Source: Sanghuangporus weigelae (lineage: Eukaryota; Basidiomycota; Agaricomycetes; Hymenochaetales; Hymenochaetaceae). From it: a stretch of 64,000 nucleotides of DNA. The DNA lies in contig CP137321.1 of NCBI GenBank assembly GCA_033182465.1, positions 372,001 through 436,000 on the forward strand. The letters run 5' to 3'. A program made the position numbers and the translations under genes. Within the stretch, counting starts at the first letter, position 1; every line of letters starts with the position of its first letter. This document shows, in pieces, positions 9,968 through 22,088 of the stretch. The notes beneath the pieces are model-generated. The model searched no databases and had not been told where the DNA came from. It saw only the letters and a list, made by a program, of their open reading frames with translations.

Positions 9968-11371
9968 ATGGTCTTCAGCCTATTTGGCAGAGGCAAGGCA
10001 TCTGCAGACGCGGACGCAAATGTTGCACCGCAACAAACTCAGCTAAGGACACCTTCACCAACAGCTTCGATCTCGGTGGGTACGGTTCCCCCTCAGTCAC
10101 CTGAGATTGCGCTAGTCGAACTTCCACGCGGTGTAAAACGCTCTCGGTCACTGTCTCCGAAACCAACGAGCTCTGGCATTCCAATCGTCGAAGTGCCTTC
10201 GGGCGATGCTCCTACTCCTCCCACCAGTCCTGCCGAGCTACTTACACGAGTCAAAGGGGTTCCGCCGAAGACTTTGCATACTTATATAGTGACGCACCTT
10301 CCGTATGCACCGTTAGAGGTCAATGAGGCTCTGCTGGCGTTCTTTGCGACATTGGTACCTCCCCCGAGGCTGCATTGCGTACGCTGCCATAAGGACTTCG
10401 TCGAGGTCGAGAACACGGACCGAAGCTGTCTAATTCCTCATGATGACGAGAGTGCCGAGGTCGAGTATGTTGGAAGCGCGAAGAATAAGTCAACCCTTGT
10501 TGGATCAACGTACCAGACGTTATGGGGTTGCTGCAACAAAGTCGTTGAGGTATGTGTTTTACAGAATCGGCCTTTGCTGAGCGCCGTGTTTTATCGTTCG
10601 CTTTGTTGTCGTCAGGGAGATGGTGACCAAGGACCTCCAGATGGATGGTGTTTTGAGGGCTTTCATACAACGGATGTAAAACGAGCGCGGTTTCGGGCCG
10701 ATTCTACAATCCATGATGATAAATTGGTATCGTGTGCTCGCAAGCGTTGCTTTGGGTCCAGATCGAGTATTGCAGGGTCAGAGCGCGAGCGTAGTCAACG
10801 CGCCGCCGCGCGCAAGAATCTCCGCGAAGCAAGCGATGAGGAAGAAGACTACGACGAACGTGAGCTAGCGCGCGAAGCTCAAGCACTCACAGTGGGAAGT
10901 GATGCAGGGGAGGACGAAAATATTAGTGTGAAGAAAAAATCCACGAAGAGCCGAAAGCGAAGAAGTGATGCCATGGATGTAGAATCAGAAATCAATGATG
11001 AGGCCGAGGTTGACCCCGCTCAAACTGCACTTCTGTCACATGCGAAACCAAAACCCAGGAGCAAGTCCGAGAGCATGAAGCCCAAAGCTATCGCCAAAGC
11101 CAAGCCAAGCGCAGTGGATTCGACGCCACCTAATCAACCCGCACCTTCCCCTGCGAGCGATGACGCCGAAATGTCTATCTCGCCGGAAATTGAATCAAAG
11201 CCGAAACCTAAAAAGCCGCGGAAGCCACGAAAGAGTGCAGCGGATGGGGGCAAGTATGTTCCGCCGAAGGATGGCGAGGAATCCACCGACTTCGATGAAG
11301 AGGAAGATAAGCCGAAACGAAAGAAGGCGAAGCGGAAGTCTATTGCATCCGCTGTCGCGGTGCCAGCTTGA
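9968..11371 (+). CDS. Hypothetical nuclear protein with a C/H zinc-binding region and basic tail
   Basis: Exons 9968-10549 and 10616-11371 give 445 aa. The 66-nt intron (GTATGT...GTCAG) has no in-frame stop; if retained the product would be 467 aa with a hydrophobic, Cys-rich insert inside the zinc region. Residues about 125-250 hold LHCVRCHKDF, then Cys and His, then LWGCCNKVVE and WCFEGFH: a Cys-x2-Cys ... Cys-Cys ... Cys-x4-His arrangement that looks like a zinc knuckle of the kind seen in REXO1-type proteins (resemblance only). The C-terminal 200 residues are low-complexity Lys/Glu/Ser/Pro with several nuclear-localisation-like KRKKAKRK runs. It is probably a chromatin or nucleic-acid protein; the family is not identified. 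Confidence 0.75.
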   Translation: MVFSLFGRGKASADADANVAPQQTQLRTPSPTASISVGTVPPQSPEIALVELPRGVKRSRSLSPKPTSSGIPIVEVPSGDAPTPPTSPAELLTRVKGVPPKTLHTYIVTHLPYAPLEVNEALLAFFATLVPPPRLHCVRCHKDFVEVENTDRSCLIPHDDESAEVEYVGSAKNKSTLVGSTYQTLWGCCNKVVEVCVLQNRPLLSAVFYRSLCCRQGDGDQGPPDGWCFEGFHTTDVKRARFRADSTIHDDKLVSCARKRCFGSRSSIAGSERERSQRAAARKNLREASDEEEDYDERELAREAQALTVGSDAGEDENISVKKKSTKSRKRRSDAMDVESEINDEAEVDPAQTALLSHAKPKPRSKSESMKPKAIAKAKPSAVDSTPPNQPAPSPASDDAEMSISPEIESKPKPKKPRKPRKSAADGGKYVPPKDGEESTDFDEEEDKPKRKKAKRKSIASAVAVPA

Positions 11372-14300
11372 CAAGAGACGCCTACTCGCGAGGTATCTAG
11401 CGACTCGTAACTCCTCTCCTTCCGGACATTCCTGGATTTGGATATTTAACGTGGACAAGTCTCTTGCATCTGGGCTTTAGTCAGGATTATCCGCCGGCGA
11501 CGGATTTAGTGAAGCTTATCTTGCTTCTAGACGTCGGGAGATGACGATGTCGGATGTCGGCGGTTCCAGCGCCCATGTCCAGGTACAGTGATAACAATAG
11601 GCCATGAACTATCTTCAGTTTTGGACTCACAGCTGAGCAGATAGGTCCCCTTCTTCCATGACAGACTTTCGATCCCACTCTTTCGTTTATGTTTTCATCC
11701 ATCATTCATTAACACAATAGCACACTCCTTCTATGAGATGTCAGGTAAGGATCTAAAGTTCATTGTATATACACATCATGCGTACATTCTTTTTTAGAGT
11801 AACTTGTAAATCCATCTCCATTCATTGCATACCTCAATGGATAGTAAACGACTTGGTAATGATTAGATATATGGAAATTTCCGTGGCCGCGCATCAAATC
11901 TAGGAAGAAGGATACGTAATGGACATATGAGATGGGCTAATTGCCGAGTATCTCATACGTTGGGTTTTCACCAATGATCTTCCTTCCGAGGCGAGCGATA
12001 GTACCGCACATCCAATACGTAAATTAGTGTGAAAACTCACTTCTCAGTATCCCATCGGTGTTTGACTGGGCGTAACACCGGCGCCAGGTACGAGTGCAGC
12101 CAATGCACTCAAGCTAAGTCGATAGCCAGGCCCTCTTCACGTTATGCTTGTAATTACGACAGTCTTTTTTTGAAATACGGCAACTGTCCTGATTCTTCAA
12201 AAATGGTTAATCAATGCATGCCATTTGCAAACTTAAAAACAGTGCATCTCAGTCATTGAAGTTTCTTCCCCCTTTCAGGCAGTCCGCCGACCGGCACCAA
12301 GCCCTCGTAAATCGGTAAATCCGTGTTAGGAATCTTCCTCAGGTTCGCCAGAGGCCGTATTTGAAATTATTCTGCCGCTTCAAGCAATTGATAAAACTTC
12401 AGGAGCGAGAAAGTGAAAAAAGCAAGGGTTTCACCGTTTCTTTCTCTGTCCATCATAGCAAAGGCTCAGTTGAGATGTTGAGGCATAGAAGCATATGAAG
12501 CCCCCAAATTCAATCTGTTTATCCGGTTTGTCGTCTTCTCTGTTTGATTGTAAAAGTTACCCGCCGTTCCCTAACTGGGTGGCACAACGGCTCAGAAGCA
12601 TAACCGCCGATGGTTTTCCGTAAAAGAAGCGCTAGTTTCACAGATAGGCGGTGTTTGTATAGTTGTGCAAAGTTGAGTCACTTGTGATAATGTCAATGTG
12701 CACAAGTGAGCTCTCTACAACTGCAACTTTGGTCCCTTGCTACACAGAACGAGTCAATATGAGATGATAATGGTCGAAGGAACGGTTGCGACGTTATGTA
12801 CCATACCATGGAGCTTCCATGATAACTTAGAGCCTAAGCGTCACCGAAGTAGAAGGTAAACTCTTAAGTCGCACATTAGTTCGCTTCTATTCAGAGACGA
12901 ACCCTCCTTTGTCAGACCCGAATCCGCCGGACTTCATAGACTAGGAAGCCGCAGCAGCGATGCTCTTTCCAGTATGCTATCCGCTGACCTGGCGCATGAT
13001 ATGTGCGCACTAGCCCGGATTTGAAGAGTCAGAAAACTGAGCTCATTCTGCGAATGATGACGGAAAGGAAACCAATCGCAGTTTCTCGAGATCAGTGCCC
13101 TAAGATGGGATGATACTTAATCGATGCGTTGCCTCGATGTAAGGAACTCGTGCACAATTGCGTCTTGACAAGTGCGCAGAATCGGAAGTACCACTAAGTG
13201 GGTCCACTTTCGCGAGGATCCGGTAAAGGAATATCAGCAGGAGGCAGCAGGATGGGAAACAGTAAACCTTATTTCTAAGGGTATATAAGAAGTGCTTGTC
13301 TAGCTAGCAAGACCTGCCTGCCTCAGACCATTAACAAGGGCCTGTAGACGCAGCGACCCCAAACGTTCCATCGATTCCATTCCCGGGTGTTCTCCTTTTG
13401 TTGCCGAGCGTCCTATTATTACATTCTTCGCAATTTCAGGCCGAACTAGCCGGATGTCCGTTTTCACCTTGCTTATCCCTGGTTCGGCTATCCCGAATTG
13501 CATGGTCGAGCTACAGGTGTTTCGGAAGCGGCTCGTCGACTTGAACAAACCTTCTTCTTGTTTGAATTCTCACCTTTTCGATTCTAATACAAAAAAGAAT
13601 GCATGAATAGCCTCCACAGACAGCTGGTTGGTTTCGTAGTTTTTGCAGGACACCAGCAAAGGGAGCGTCATGAGGGGCTGGGAATTCAGTTAGATTAACA
13701 AGGCATGCCGATTGAATAGAGTATAGTGTATGGTCCATGTTAATGACTCATATGAAAGACCCGACTTCAAAGAACATTCCTGTGAGCGTCGAGAACCTGT
13801 AGCCCGTAATTACATAGTCCGGCCACATAAATCGTGGCAGTGTGCTTCAGCAAAATTCTGTGAAAGATAAACGCACCGATGATGTTTCTTCAAAATAATT
13901 GCTATTAAGTGTCCGGTACAGTACGAGTAGTGTTCGCCCCCCTTGCAAGAAATTCAGGAGAGACAATTGAGCTGAAGGAAATGGTACCGAAGCAAAACGC
14001 AGGCAGAATTCGAAAATGTCTTGTATGGCTTCCTAATCAAGTAACGAAGTGATCGGCATGTTGATCTCGAGTGCACGTGCCCAGTTTATAGGGAACCTTA
14101 TTTATTCTTATTCGACTCGACAGCAGACATCTGAGCCGACAAGACTTGGGACAAGACCACCGCGAGCTGGGTGTTGACGCTGGCAGAAACCGGATGGCCT
14201 CGCTGTCGGAAGCAGTAATCAACATCGACGCTCGGCTTGTGACACGACTACCGGCGCGTTGCTCCGTCAACGTGTCCAGCCTTTCTGCGTATCTGTCTTC

Positions 14301-14464
14301 GCGTGAGACGTCACCTGCGAATCCGTCTCCTCGATTATCCGTCTTCCCGCCCCTCTGAATCACACTATTATAGAACTCAAACAGGTTCGTTCATCTCGCA
14401 GTTTCGCATCGCTATTTCGTCCATACGGTTATACCTACCGAACAAGTTAAAGGCGCTTCTGGTC
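11372..14464. other. Gene-poor 3.1-kb interval
   Basis: No conserved coding exon, tRNA or rRNA was recognised. Two minus-strand frames near 13300-13738 could be weak exon candidates (one ends RLGSLRLQALVNGLRQAG) but have no recognisable family and no convincing splice link. No terminal repeats were found. Confidence 0.4.
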
Positions 14465-15858
14465 ATGAATTCGGAATATCGTGACGGGCCAATAAATTAT
14501 GCTGAGATGGAACCGGAGTACGACATGGAATTTGCTCGATATGGGCCCAATCCAATCGAGCTTCCGTTGTCTCCTCCTGGAACACCCCCTCCTGATGTTG
14601 AAGATACCACCTTCCGACGTGAGCTTTCTCCGTTCTCGGAGACATCCTCCATGACTAGTGTAAACAGTACAGAATCTGTCGGTGTGTTTATGCGTCTCAG
14701 TTCATATACTTCGTAAATCATTGAATCATGTGTATAGGTTATTACAGAGAAGAGGGAGGCAGGATGTTCCCTAATGTGGTGCGCACGTATGCCGAAACAT
14801 TCCATTATGACACTGAAGACTTTCCTTAGCCTGATGCTCCGGTTGTTTTGCCGGTTGATTCTGCAGAAATGCGACGTTTATCTATCCAATATAATCTTAT
14901 AAAGCTTGTCGTGGGAGATCGCCACCATGGTGAAATCAACGAACTACTTAATCCTCCGTATGAAGCCAGCATTCGTGTACTGGACGTCATTAGCAACACC
15001 CCTTGGTAAGCATCGTATGTGTCTCGCAAGATTAAAAGCGCTTAACCCGCGCAGGATTGACGAAATGGCTAAAGAGTATCCACACGTCAAGTTCACAGGA
15101 TGCAATCTAGTTCCGACGAGACATCCACATACCCCGAACATTCAACTCGAGGTCTATAACCTCCATCAGGGGTTCCATGGCAGAAATGAGTCTTATGATC
15201 TGATTCATATGTCCGGAACCTTTAAATTTGTACGTACACCGTGTTCTTAGTGGAATTGGTCTCATTATCAGGATATTTTCCCTTTTATATAGAGCAGGGA
15301 CTTCAAGTTCTGGCTACGCGAAATGAAACGCTTACTTAAACCGAATGGTATACTTATTGTTACTGATCTAGAAATGGCGTTATGGATGCGAGGTACGTGC
15401 TGACGGTGAGTGATAGGACAATCTTAATTAACAAGCGTTTGAAAGATGGTTCTGATCCACGCGCGAGGATCCCGTCGGTATGGGAATATACCACTCAAAT
15501 GGCTCAGGGATTATACTCCCAAGGAATAGATTTGAGAAATATGAGCATGGTTGGGACATGGCTCCGAGAAATGGGCGGATTTTCTGAAATTGAAGACACT
15601 GTGACGTGCATCCCTATTGGCGAGTGGGAGGAGGACGAGCTTCAAAGGGAGATTGGGATAATGGCGCGTGATAACGTCATGCTAGCACTCATTTCGACGC
15701 ATCCGCTCTGGCACCGCGCGGGAAAGACACAGGAAGAGATCGATAGGTTCATGTCGGCGGCGCGCACGGAACTCTACGAACCCAATGCTGAGTTGTTTGA
15801 ACGAATGTTCTACACTTTTGCCCGGAAGGAGGAAGCACCCTATGAAGGGAACTTATAG
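14465..15858 (+). CDS. SAM-methyltransferase-like protein with degenerate SAM-binding motif
   Basis: Six exons: 14465-14681, 14738-14778, 14830-15005, 15055-15229, 15293-15392, 15446-15858; 373 aa. The order matches fungal class I methyltransferases (TAM/LaeA-like group): YYREEGGRMFPN, PVVLPVDSAEMRRL, the Rossmann core, LKPNGILIVTDLEMALW, then SMVGTWLREMGGF and IPIGEWEEDELQREIG. The glycine-rich motif I (normally LDxGxGxGxW) reads LDVISNTPW. The acidic residue in the next strand (normally GxDxxP) is Asn in GCNLVP. An in-frame TAG at 14827 is removed by a 51-nt GTGCGC...TTAG intron, and the joined exons restore the family spacing. The fold is kept but SAM binding is doubtful: a pseudoenzyme, or a gene on the way to loss. 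Upstream about 70 residues are acidic and Pro/Ser-rich. Confidence 0.8.
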
Positions 15859-16618
15859 TTGGTCATGTGCCATAGTTGGTATGTATATCGTTTCTTGCTA
15901 TTCTCTCATCTGCCTCAAGCCTGGGACCAGGTTTTTCTTTAGTTTGCCGGCGTTGTCGCTACTTGCATTTATTGGTATATAGTGGTAACTTCTACTTTTC
16001 TCTGAGCAATTTCGTCGGCTATTTGAGGAGTTTCATTCTGTTTTTCATCCTGTCTGATCTCTTTTCGGTTTTGGACGGCGTTAAATTTCCTTAGAATTTT
16101 GGTGATTTTTTGGGCATCGAGTGGCCACCCTCCACTGTTCCAAGGTTTCCTCGTCTTGATAACTACGCAATGTCTTTCTTTGTTGACTCTTGCAACATCC
16201 AGTCTTGTACGTGCGATGACGAAACCAAGCACATCCCGAACAGCGTGGGCGTTTCGGCGCCGCTGTCGCGTTGCAGCGATCCGGATCATCGAGCGCTGAT
16301 TTATGGCAGAGATGTTTTCGAGCGTGCTATGCCTGTAATCGTGACCTCGGGACCCTGGGATTTGCAGCGCGCGGTGCTGGGTGATGGGTTGTAATTTGCA
16401 ATCGGAGCACTTCGTTTCTTTTTCTCCCTGATGACATTGGACGAAAATTAGCAAATGTATATAAACTTTGACAAAATCAATTGTCAATTATAATTCCATG
16501 AGTGGGGATTGAGAAAGTAGCTAATATACTAGAAACAGAAACCCTAATAAGTTATTCCAAGGATTTGAAAATGACAGATGATAGCAAGAGAAAAGGCAGG
16601 AGAGAGTTCGGTACATCA
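15859..16618. other. Convergent 3' intergenic region
   Basis: Lies between two genes facing each other. No coding or RNA feature could be supported. Confidence 0.4.
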
Positions 16619-18825
16619 TTAACTCGCGTTGGCAATCTGTTTGACGTCTCGTGGAACGGGAAGGGTACGCTTTTGTGTGCCTTCGATCATTTTCGTCCCT
16701 CCACCTTCACCAGAAGAAGCAATTCTTCCTGGTTCCTCCCATTTTTCCAACTCCTCCCTTATGCGTCGGTGACGTTCTTCATTCATCGGATGGCTACTTC
16801 CGAAGCCTGTCCGTTCCAGCCAATTCTCTTCTTCCTTATTGCCAGCAGGACTGGATCGTTCTCGCTGTTCCGCACGGTCAAAAACCCCGCCATCCGCCCA
16901 TTCATCTAACGCGATTCGAGGGTCAATGCCTGCGCCAAGAAGTATTCGCAGGCCTAATAGGTCTGCCTCAATCTCAGTTGCGCGAGATGCACAGCTGCTT
17001 GTGATACGCAGACCAAGTGCGGAGTTGATGCGGATTTGCTCGCCGAACCAGTCATTGAAAACTGGACCAAGGACGGCGGTGAATGGATAAAGTGCGGTGC
17101 GTATTACTGTGAAACGGTGTCAATACGTCAATAGGTGGAGCAAAAGCTAGTCTGGGGAACTCACAGTCTGTAGCGAAGTCTCCGATTGACTGGTACATGT
17201 TATTTGAGGAATAAGACTCCAAGGAATGAGAAAGAAGAAGATGGCCCAGTTCATGGGCGAGAGTGGACGCCAATTGATCGGTCTCGTACTTTGTTGGAAT
17301 TACGGGCATGTTCGGGTACCGAGGGGAAGCCGCTGCCGCTTGCTGGAAGACCCCGAACAATGCATTGGACGCTGCTGGAGCGGACTTGTCTAGCTCCGAC
17401 TTGCGCTCCGAAAGTCGCTCTTCGCGACCCCGCAATATTTCATCGAGCAATCCTGTGAAGACGACCACTACACCGGGGGCCTCTTCATTCTTGTTTGGGT
17501 CAGTCTGTAGTGCAGGACCGAAACCGAGACTGAAAGCATTGCAAGCAGGAGACTCGACGACCAAGCAGCCGTACCGCGTGACGAGAGGACCTTCCACACG
17601 TTCGTCTTCTGTTCGACCATGATGTCTCAATGCAGCTGGGCGGACGGTTAATGGATAGTCAACCGGAGGAACCGCGAAACGCGTCGAGCCAATCTCGACC
17701 ACGTTATGTCCGTCTTTGACATGTTCAGTCATCAGGTTTACGCGCTTAACTCCGTCCTCGAGTTGTCTGAACACATCCAAAACCCATCGTACCCGCCAAT
17801 CGAAACGAGGGTCAAGGACCGGCATACCCATAAGCGTTCCAGGAGGAGATGCTTCCTCCCCACTAGCAGCACGAAGGATTGCAAGCCAGTCGCGAGCCGT
17901 GGTATTATCAAGATGCGCACCAGGTGGAGATCCTGGTTTCAGAAATTCCTCGACAAGAAGCGCTTCTTCATCAGTACTCATCATTATGATTCGCAATCTA
18001 CCCCATACCGGAGTCCTTTCAATAGACGCCAGAATGGTAAAAGTAAGGAGGGTGATAGGCAATGAGATGATGATCAATGTAGTTCGACCAAAATGCGGGA
18101 AAAACCAACTCCTCCTCCGGGCCTCTTGTTCGGCTTTCCTTCTCTCATAATATTCATTACCATGCCACCAGCGAAGGAGTTTTCTGCCTTGCAAGCGGAG
18201 GTATCCGATAACTGCCAAGGATACCCGTCCAGCTCCTGTGATTGTTTTGAAAACCGCACCCGATTTGAAATATGCAATAGCAGAAGCAAAGAACTTTGCC
18301 ACAACGCTAGTCTTCAAGAAGGCAAGTGCAACCGCTCCTGCTTTGAAAATGGACGTCGTTTTAAGGAACGCAATGAGAGGGGCCAGAAAGATAGGAGCGG
18401 CTATGAGATGGGCTGGCGAATGGTCCAGCGCTTGCGCAGAATCCAATGTTCTCAAGACGGATAGCCTGCATTGAATGTTTAACACGACTCCGATATGTTC
18501 GGAAAATGAATTTCACAACGTACCGAGTCCTTGAGCGCAATCCCTCGGGTCCTTTCACTCTGTGTCCAAATCCACATGACATGAAGCGCACATTCTTCTG
18601 TCCTCGAACCAGTTGCCTGGTAAAACTTTCAGAAATGAAGCTTATGGGTCTGGATGTGAACACGGCTTACCAAACATCCTGACGCTCTGCCGACAGGTAA
18701 ACATTCGTCTTAGGCTGTGCTTTGATTTGTGCAAGATATGGTTTTGACCATAGTAAAGGGATGTTTGCACGTTGTCTTGACTGATATTCGAGGCAACGGA
18801 TCCCGACAAAAGTGGAACGCGGCAT
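16619..18825 (-). CDS. M48 metalloprotease, Oma1-like, mitochondrial
   Basis: M48 proteases of the Oma1 type degrade inner-membrane proteins under stress. Exons (minus) 18825-18671, 18616-18524, 18465-17165 and 17106-16619 give 678 aa. The start ATG is preceded by an in-frame stop, and the N-terminus is rich in Arg/Ser/Gln without acidic residues, as expected for a mitochondrial presequence. A single membrane span (TLIIISLPITLLTFTIL) follows around residue 205. The active site is LASTLAHELGHLLLSHS (HExxH) with the third zinc ligand in TEIEADLLGLRIL, which lies after the last intron. The end contains SSHPMNEERHRRI, the usual HPxxxxR(I) helix. Odd feature: residues about 95-140 are a hydrophobic, internally repetitive AFLKTS/AYFKSGAV stretch not expected in Oma1. 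Confidence 0.92.
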
Positions 18826-19305
18826 TCAAGAGACGTTGGCATTTACTTCTTTTTCCAGCAAATTTATCATTGCACGACGGCGGCCTGTGCGTACAACACG
18901 GTTGTCGTCGTGCTCAATCTGATGATGCTGATGGAGATCGACTCGAAGAAAGAAGATATATTATTAAGTAAGTAATAGAACCGCCGAAACGGGCTTTGTA
19001 TCACGTGCGGATTCCGCTTTTTCACTTTAGAAATTTCCAAAATTGGTGCGAGGATCAACAGCCATAAATCTGTACGTCGACGTCGGTAAAAAAGAAAAGA
19101 TAAATCGCAGCCATGAGATCTTCCGTGGGTGATAAAGCGCCCAAGCAATACATGGACCGAGAACACGACATCCGGAACATGTTCTGATATCTACGGCCAG
19201 TACTTTATTTAGCACGGCCCGGTCCGGCGATTGGAAATGGACTTCGATATCGTATCTCGTGCAGGCCCTTCTTGTTCTCGACACCGACACGAAGGTTTTG
19301 TCAAG
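18826..19305. other. Divergent promoter region
   Basis: Lies between the M48 protease and the Atg22-type transporter, which are transcribed away from each other. An in-frame upstream ATG for the transporter occurs at 19231. Confidence 0.5.
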
Positions 19306-21838
19306 ATGGCAAAACAACCTGAACCCGAGATACTTGTCTCTACTTTGACGGCCGAGGAGCAGGACAAGGACGTCACAAGTCGTGATGTTCGAACGACACC
19401 CTTGCCGGTAGCACCGGCCGACAAGAACGAGCCTGTTGTTACACGCAAGGAGCTTTGGAGCTATTACTGTGCGTGGATCACTCAAATTACTCTTTTTCTT
19501 TCGTTTCGGTAGACTGAGTCTGCTACGTAGTGTATTATAATGGTGACAATGTGTGCCAAGTCCACTTGTTGATGATTAGACTTTCCGAGCTAACATGATC
19601 TGCGCCTCCAGGGAGTTGGTCCAAACGGTCCGTATTCAAATCTTCCAGTATCCCTTGAACTTATACAAATCCACGGAATTTACAGGTTATTCCATGACTT
19701 TGTTCCAGTCATTGGCTAATGCGGCTGGTTACGACCCTATCCGCGGTAAAGGGACCTCATGCACAGATGCAAATGCATCTGGTCAATGCGTGCTTCCGTG
19801 GGGGAGTGGAACGAAGTCCATTAGCTCGGTCGTCTTGGTTGCTAATGGGTGTAGTTTTGCTGTAAGTACTGATACTCGCAGAGTTGATTTCCGAAAGAAG
19901 TGAATAAAGCTGTTCTTTTAGGTAATGACGTTTATCTTCACGACTATTGGGTCTGCAGCGGACTACGGAAATTTTGGACGATGGTTATTCCTAGTTTTAA
20001 CGGTAATTTGTTGGGGAGCTCAGTATGCAAGTATGAGCCTGACATGTAAGTAGCTGTTTTGTGGTTCCCTTTGTACTTAACTTACCATTCATTGTCAAGC
20101 TCCGGACCATTGGCGCGCTGCAATGGCACTCTATATGGTCGGTTTCATATCGTATGGAGCTACACTCGTCTTTTACGCCGCATTATTCCCACGTCTTGCA
20201 AGAAACACTCCGCACACGCGCAAGCTCCGCGACATGCTCGAGAATGGCGAGATCACTGCAGAGGAGTATGAGCGAGAGGAGAGCCTTGAGAAGAATCGTA
20301 TCAGTAACATTAGCACAGTAAGGACTTTCATCAAGCCTAGAAAACTGATTGTCTGATTGTCGTTCTAACAGACACACAGTAATATTGGTTACATCGCGAC
20401 CCTTTGCTTTAACTTGTCTCTACTCCTCCCGCTTAAAGACAATCCTAAGGTCAACAACTATGTGATTGTCCTGACGAACTCGTACTGGGTGCTTCTAGGT
20501 ATCTGGTGGTGTGCGTGTTCAATTCCTACTTGCCCGATAATACGAAGAACATATTTACATGACTCCTACTCATTCTCAATGCCATTGCTGTAGATATTTT
20601 CCAGCAACCGAGACCTGGCCCACCTCTACCCAAGGGTGAAAGCTACCTGACGATAGGTTGGAAGCAGGTCAGCATTTCAATCGACCTTCCCTCCTATAGG
20701 TGATGACGAGCAGACAGATTTGGGAAGCCGTCAGACACTACAAGAAGCTTCCCTACACATTCATTTATCTCATTTCTTTCTTCCTCCTCGCCGATGTAGG
20801 CATATTTATCTCTTTTTGGAAATTGTTATGGAAGTGCTCACTCTTGGTCCAGGGTCTCAATACCACTGGCACTCTCGTGTCTATCTGTCAGAATGACAAA
20901 TTCCAGTTTTCGTTCCTGCAGAATACGTACCTTGGATTGTCACAGGCAATCACGTCTACTATAAGGTCAGTGGTTTTCTTTACCTTTTCACAACAGAATA
21001 TTGGGCTCAGCTCCTTCCTTGTCTAGTACGCTTGGATTTTGGTATATTCAAAGATACTGGAAGATAAGAACGAAGCCTATGGTAAGCTTACTTATTCAGA
21101 ACATTTTCGACGTCAACTGAATCAAGATCACAGTTCGTTGTAACCAACGTCGTTACTGTCCTTATCCCGCTCTGGGGTATGATTGGTATTTGGACTGATA
21201 GGTTCGGTTTTCACAATGTTTGGGAGTTCTGGCAAGTCCTTCCGTCATTAACCGTCCGACAGTTAATTCTGATTTTCTTGTCACTGACAGGGCGTACAAT
21301 GTCATTTTCGGATTGTTCCAAGCTCCATATTACGCGTTCTCTCAGACTATGATGGCTGAGATCTCTCCACCTGGTTTTGATAACATGGTAAAGAGCTCGA
21401 TGCTTCGCATTCGTCAAGTTTGATTTAACATGGACGACGATGATAGTACTTCGGTCTGTTTGGCTTATCTAACCGAGCGTCAAGCATGATCGGGCCCAAT
21501 GTTATCCAAGCTATCATTGATCACACTGGTCAGTACTCTCCGAGTCTCTCATATCTCAGTAGAGTGCCAGACTCATGAAATGAACAGGCAATAACTGGAT
21601 GGGCTTCCCTTTCCTTTTCGCGCTTTGCGTCTCAGCTGCTGTTGTCATCTGGTTTGGCGTCGACGTCGAGAAGGGTAGACATGATGCAGTCGCATTTGCT
21701 ATGGCCCATCGCGCAGTCGACAGTGGTCGTATAATTCATGCGAACCGAGTCACTTCAGAGATATCTGAAGACGATGCACTGGACGGGTCCAGCGTCAAGG
21801 TGATTCCGTCTGATGATGGAAACTTGAAGAAGGACTAG
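19306..21838 (+). CDS. Autophagy-related protein 22 family (vacuolar effluxer, MFS-like)
   Basis: Atg22 proteins export amino acids from the vacuole after autophagic degradation. Fifteen exons: 19306-19468, 19531-19550, 19612-19627, 19686-19861, 19922-20045, 20100-20317, 20372-20510, 20594-20667, 20718-20795, 20853-20965, 21027-21081, 21134-21231, 21291-21387, 21447-21528, 21588-21838; 567 aa. The hallmark N-terminal string ELWSYYLYYNGDN|GVGPNGYSMTLFQ is spread over four exons, two of them only 20 and 16 nt. About twelve hydrophobic spans follow, with IGYIATLCFN, NSYWVLLGIWW, YTFIYLISFFLLAD and FQAPYYAFSQTMMAEISPPG. Intron 12 (21232-21290) is a GC-AG intron (GCAAGT donor). An in-frame ATG at 19231 would add 25 residues; 19306 gives the usual cytosolic N-terminus. 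Several paralogues occur in basidiomycetes, so no gene symbol is given. Confidence 0.92.
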
Positions 21839-21987
21839 TTTAAATTGCGTACTGGCTCAACTGTTGTAATGATATTCGTCCATTGGTGCTTCCCATGACC
21901 TTACAGATTCTTTTATAAATGGATGCTATGTTTCAATCCTCATATCGATCAAATCGAGCTTACGACGTCACGTGATTCAATGGTTTG

Positions 21988-22005
21988 TGCTGCTGCTGCT
22001 GCTGC
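21988..22005. repeat. Short CTG trinucleotide repeat
   Basis: Five tandem TGC/CTG units in the 250-bp gap between the Atg22-type gene and the nucleoporin; a CACGTGA lies just upstream. Confidence 0.7.
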
Positions 22006-22088
22006 AACTGGCACAGTGGCAGATCGTGGCCACTCTACGTAGTACAAACACTCAACTTGAAGTTTCAGAGCTTATCTTTTGGCTCATA

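Noticed and set aside
13300-13738. Two minus-strand frames that might be exons of one gene
   Set aside because: No consistent donor and acceptor in phase and no recognisable domain.
14827-14829. In-frame TAG suggesting the methyltransferase gene is a pseudogene
   Set aside because: A 51-nt GTGCGC...TTAG intron (14779-14829) removes it and restores the family spacing from MFPN to PVVLPVD.
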